Of a stretch of DNA of 64,000 nucleotides, positions 60,948 through 64,000 are shown in pieces (position 1 is the stretch's first letter; each line of letters starts with the position of its first letter). The stretch is taken from NCBI RefSeq assembly GCF_004310335.1, contig NZ_SIRS01000005.1, forward strand, positions 62,001 to 126,000. The letters run 5' to 3'. Under the pieces are notes generated by a model that did not search any database, was not told the origin of the DNA, and was given only the letters and a program-made list of their open reading frames with translations. A program made the position numbers and the translations under genes. This DNA is from Hyunsoonleella pacifica (lineage in GTDB: Bacteria > Bacteroidota > Bacteroidia > Flavobacteriales > Flavobacteriaceae).

Positions 60948-61349
60948 TTAGAGCTTTGATTTGAAGTCCGACAAAGCTTGAGAAACGACACTTTCAAGTG
61001 CTTTAAAATCCTTTTGAAGATCTTCTTTCAAAAATAAATTTTCACCCATATTCTGCTTGGGTATAAACTCATTATCTTCCAAAATTATCCACATAGGATT
61101 GTAGCCAACCGTATAATAATACATGATTAGCTTAAAAGTCGTTATTGATATTGTTCCTCTTTCCACATTTGTCAATGTAGAATAATCAATACCTAATCTG
61201 TCGCAAACATTCTTTCTTGAAAAAAAGCTATCTCGTTTATCCGCTACATCATCTTTTTCGATAAGGTCATCCCTTATTTCTCTTAGCCTTTTACCGATGT
61301 AGTAGAAGTTTTCTGCTTTCGCATTTTTGATTTCGTCGCTGTTTTTCAT
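60948..61349 (-). CDS. XRE-family helix-turn-helix regulator of the transfer region
   Basis: 133 residues. Helix-turn-helix (about 15-80) with IGKRLREIRDDLIEKDDVAD, FFSRKNVCDRLGIDYSTLTN and VERGTISITTFKLIMYYYTV, then a helical tail (about 100-133) with QKDFKALESVVSQALSDFKS. It overlaps the coupling-protein stop by one base. Sits between the mobilisation and the tra genes, so it probably controls one or both. Confidence 0.8.
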   Translation of the reverse strand: MKNSDEIKNAKAENFYYIGKRLREIRDDLIEKDDVADKRDSFFSRKNVCDRLGIDYSTLTNVERGTISITTFKLIMYYYTVGYNPMWIILEDNEFIPKQNMGENLFLKEDLQKDFKALESVVSQALSDFKSKL

Positions 61350-63865
61350 TAGTCTTCGATTTCGATTGGATAGGACGAGAACACATCCTCATCAAAGAGA
61401 ATATTATCTTCTGGTATTGGGTCCATTGTACCAGCAAATATAGGATCTTGGTTGCTCAAATCAAACTTGTTTAGTAAATCTGTTGTTGACATTTTGTTGT
61501 AATCATTTATAAAGTTTTTAGCTATTTCTTGATTGTTTTCTATTGTTGCTTCGATTTCATCATTGATTTTATCAGGGTCGAAAACTGTAAATTCTGGTTG
61601 CTTTCCGGTACACCTATAATACTCGGTATTGACTAACGAATCAATGTCTTTCAATACGCTTAAAAAATTCTCATCTAAAACCCTGTTAATCTCTTTTTCG
61701 ATGAACATTCGTTCCACCCTTTTCCGAATGAATTTTTTTATACTTCTGTCAGTTTGAGAATCCTTTTCTATAATGTTTTTAACCTCGCTTAAATGGTCAA
61801 AGAGCTTCAACTCTCTAACGACTTTAATGAACTGCATCCTTTCAATCTTACTCTCAAAGTTTTGTTCTGTGAACTCATTCAGGTAGTCGTTATAGAATTC
61901 AATGTAATCAATGAAATCTAGGTTTATTTTATAAAGCTTTTCGTAGAAGTTAAGTCTCTCTATTAAGGCTACTTCAGTCTCCACCAATTCCTTATGATTC
62001 GCTACTTTAAAATCCCTTATAACCGGTGTATCATACTTGTTTTGCACTTTCTTAGACTCCATATTGGGTTTCAAAAGTCCGTAACACAGTTTTTGTTTAA
62101 TGGGATTCTCAAAAGTATCTTGAACTATACCACCAAAATAACCTGTGGACATAGCCGTAATTTTACTTTTAGGTAGCAGTTCCATCATTTGGGTACTTAC
62201 GTTAGTTGTTGTATCATTTTTGGTAATGTTTTTGGATGTCTTTTCCTGATGAATTTTCCCAAATATTTCACTTATTCGTTTTGCACTTTCTCCTTTGGCC
62301 GCACCACTAAAAATATTAGCACAGTTGTCGAAAATCACGTCGGCTAACTCTTTTCCATAATCAGCTATGAGTTGCGAAATACTTTGAATACCAAGTACAG
62401 TAGCAATAAGATGAGACCTGCCGGTGTCTATTATTTTACGCAAACCCATTAAGAAAATGGTCGGAACCTCGTCAAGAATAACGCCCATTGGTCTTCCTCC
62501 TGGTTTATTGACAACCTGCAATGTCTTGTTAATGATTAATCCGATTGGGGCAGCATAAACTTCCGAACGGTCAGGGTTATTCTGTACACAAACTATTTTT
62601 GGCTTTGAGGAACTGTTAACATCCAGTTGAAAATCATTACCCGTCATTACATAGAAGATTTCCTTTGTCGTTAACATAGATAATGATATTTGTGCGCTAG
62701 CCGTTTGTCCTGACAATTGTTGACCAGCTTCACGCTCTAATGCGTCTTTAAAGGGAATCATCAAACTACGGACTTCCATATCTTTAAGAATAATCTCAAG
62801 TAAGTATTCAATGTTTATTGTAGATAAAATAATCACATGAGGAAGGGTGCATATATTTTTTCCGAGTTCCTCAGCTTTCTTTTTTAAGTACCAGATTAAA
62901 CCTGAAACATAGCTGATTGCACTTCGTGAAAAGAAATCATTTTGTTTAATCCATTCTTTGTTTAGGTTCTTCATTATTATAGTTGCCGCATCAGCCGCAT
63001 CTATTTGACTTTTCATTAAGTAAGGATTGATAGGGTTGTTTCTATGTGATTTCTCTGGATTATCAAAAGAAATTGCAAAAAACTCAGGTAATTTTGATAG
63101 GTCAGTGCTTTTGGTCTCTTCAAGCTCTTTTTTCTTCCTAAACCAATAATTAAAAGCTATCCTAGTAAGCGTGTCAAGCTTAAAATCATAAATGAGAAGC
63201 GTAAAGTATTTATTTATAAACTGTTCTATTATTTCTTCAATTAATGCAAATGATTTTCCACTACCAGGTGTCCCGATTATTAAAAGGGCTCTAAATAGGT
63301 TCACAAAATTTATCCATCCATTTCGCAATTTGCCTTTATACTTATACTCAAACGGAATGTTAACCGAATGTTTCGTATCAATTTTTTCTTCCATTTGAAG
63401 GAAACTCTCATTGATGTCATTGAATGGGTCTTTATTCGCAAGGTTATCAAAAGAGAGAACTTGAAACAGGTTATTAGTACCGGAGAGTGTAAATAAAAAG
63501 CCAAGGAGATATGCTAGTGACGACATCCAATACAAATTCAGATGCCCAGTTTTCATAATATCACAAAATGCCAGAAGCCCAATGCCAAGAATGAAGTAGG
63601 TCAGACCTTTCGAGTACTTTTTTCCTTCTACCTTTTTAGGGTTATAGAGCATTACAGAGGCTATTATCGCCATTACCAATAAAAATTTATTGGTGTACTT
63701 CAATTTAATAGGTTCGAACTTTATCAAAAACCTATATAGGTGATCTGTTTCAAAACTTACTTGATTGTGGTATACTGCAAGTGGGTAATAGTCTACAAAG
63801 CCAATCGCGAGAAATAGAAAACCAGAAATGAGCATGGCAGAAAATGCCATTTTTGTGTCGTTCAT
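61349..63865 (-). CDS. type IV coupling protein (MobC/TraG-VirD4-like)
   Basis: 838 residues. Four membrane helices at about 8-24, 58-75, 88-104 and 113-130, then the AAA+ ATPase with Walker A GTPGSGKS (198-205), GVILDEVPTIFLMGLRKIID (Walker B) and AKGESAKRISEIFGK. The C-terminal 230 residues are helical and charged. This fits the coupling proteins (MobC-type) of Bacteroidota conjugative elements, which dock the relaxase-DNA complex to the channel. Preceded 32 bp upstream by another gene's stop codon (63898). Confidence 0.88.
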   Translation of the reverse strand: MNDTKMAFSAMLISGFLFLAIGFVDYYPLAVYHNQVSFETDHLYRFLIKFEPIKLKYTNKFLLVMAIIASVMLYNPKKVEGKKYSKGLTYFILGIGLLAFCDIMKTGHLNLYWMSSLAYLLGFLFTLSGTNNLFQVLSFDNLANKDPFNDINESFLQMEEKIDTKHSVNIPFEYKYKGKLRNGWINFVNLFRALLIIGTPGSGKSFALIEEIIEQFINKYFTLLIYDFKLDTLTRIAFNYWFRKKKELEETKSTDLSKLPEFFAISFDNPEKSHRNNPINPYLMKSQIDAADAATIIMKNLNKEWIKQNDFFSRSAISYVSGLIWYLKKKAEELGKNICTLPHVIILSTINIEYLLEIILKDMEVRSLMIPFKDALEREAGQQLSGQTASAQISLSMLTTKEIFYVMTGNDFQLDVNSSSKPKIVCVQNNPDRSEVYAAPIGLIINKTLQVVNKPGGRPMGVILDEVPTIFLMGLRKIIDTGRSHLIATVLGIQSISQLIADYGKELADVIFDNCANIFSGAAKGESAKRISEIFGKIHQEKTSKNITKNDTTTNVSTQMMELLPKSKITAMSTGYFGGIVQDTFENPIKQKLCYGLLKPNMESKKVQNKYDTPVIRDFKVANHKELVETEVALIERLNFYEKLYKINLDFIDYIEFYNDYLNEFTEQNFESKIERMQFIKVVRELKLFDHLSEVKNIIEKDSQTDRSIKKFIRKRVERMFIEKEINRVLDENFLSVLKDIDSLVNTEYYRCTGKQPEFTVFDPDKINDEIEATIENNQEIAKNFINDYNKMSTTDLLNKFDLSNQDPIFAGTMDPIPEDNILFDEDVFSSYPIEIED

Positions 63866-63897
63866 GTTGAGTGAGTTTAAGGAATATTTAAAATGGA

Positions 63898-64000
63898 TTA
63901 CATGAACGTCTGTTCCTTCCAGTCTTCTATAACGGTGGCGGACGCTTGAATAAATGATATTTCTTTTTCACGGATTAACTTAACCGTATCGTCCATTAGC
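63898..64000 (-). CDS. 3' end of an upstream gene, possibly the relaxase (partial)
   Basis: The last 33 codons of a minus-strand frame enter from the right edge: LMDDTVKLIREKEISFIQAS then ATVIEDWKEQTFM and TAA (63898-63900). Too short to identify. In CTnDOT-type elements the gene in this place, directly before the coupling protein, is the MobB-type relaxase; that is an expectation from gene order, not from sequence. Confidence 0.6.
   Translation of the reverse strand, partial: LMDDTVKLIREKEISFIQASATVIEDWKEQTFM

Overview
The window is AT-rich DNA from a member of the Bacteroidota, most likely a marine or environmental Flavobacteriaceae. Support for this comes from TAnnTTTG promoter -7 boxes, the CTnDOT-type Tra proteins (TraE/F/G/I/J/K/M/N/O/Q), MacB-like 800-residue permeases in tandem, CzcA-TolC fusions, and small families such as HYC_CC_PP, DUF6660-like, DUF3347 and DUF3703. 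No integrase, insertion sequence or CRISPR array is visible.

Layout. (1) 1-13246: an ABC-type (MacAB-like) export operon on the minus strand (adaptor, ATPase, three permeases, second ATPase, start of a TolC gene). It diverges from a sigma-54 response regulator and histidine kinase pair that probably controls it through a candidate -24/-12 promoter. (2) 13285-16513: an initiator tRNA-fMet gene and, on its 3' side, two small cargo segments (a DUF2806-like gene, and an AbiEi/AbiEii toxin-antitoxin pair) separated by decayed copies of the tRNA 3' end. This looks like stepwise accretion of defence-type genes at one tRNA. (3) 16734-18586: small regulators and a decayed gene. (4) 18651-20540, plus strand: a mercury-type module (ArsR regulator, MerTP, GDCCVxC protein) whose last two genes (CsoR-like repressor, thioredoxin-like protein) are broken. 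(5) 20549-35769, minus strand: a very long copper/silver-type operon with a CusA-like RND pump, TolC, DUF3347 and haem-binding proteins, an HMA-AraC fusion regulator, HMA-MauE protein, USP, an ATP-cone nuclease-like protein, a P-loop kinase, a CopB-type ATPase, PepSY protein and CusB-like adaptor. (6) 35840-38166: Zn/Cd-type P-type ATPase plus DUF3703. (7) 38291-41138: di-haem cytochrome, Rieske protein and porin under a strongly palindromic promoter. (8) 41425-47817: a second metal efflux operon (DUF6660-like, CzcA-TolC fusion, CzcB, Fur-family regulator). (9) 47978-49408: a truncated reading frame, a 190-bp segment bounded by inverted repeats, a divergent XRE regulator/lipoprotein pair. (10) 49431-64000: the conjugation module of an integrative conjugative element: mating-channel genes TraQ to TraE, ParA and a DUF3408-like partner, an XRE regulator, the coupling protein, and the end of a further gene, possibly the relaxase.

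Together regions 4-10 look like a conjugative element carrying a metal-resistance cargo (Hg, Cu/Ag, Zn/Cd/Co) next to its transfer genes; the element's ends are not visible with certainty. Product names rest on motifs and gene order recalled from known families; no searches were run.
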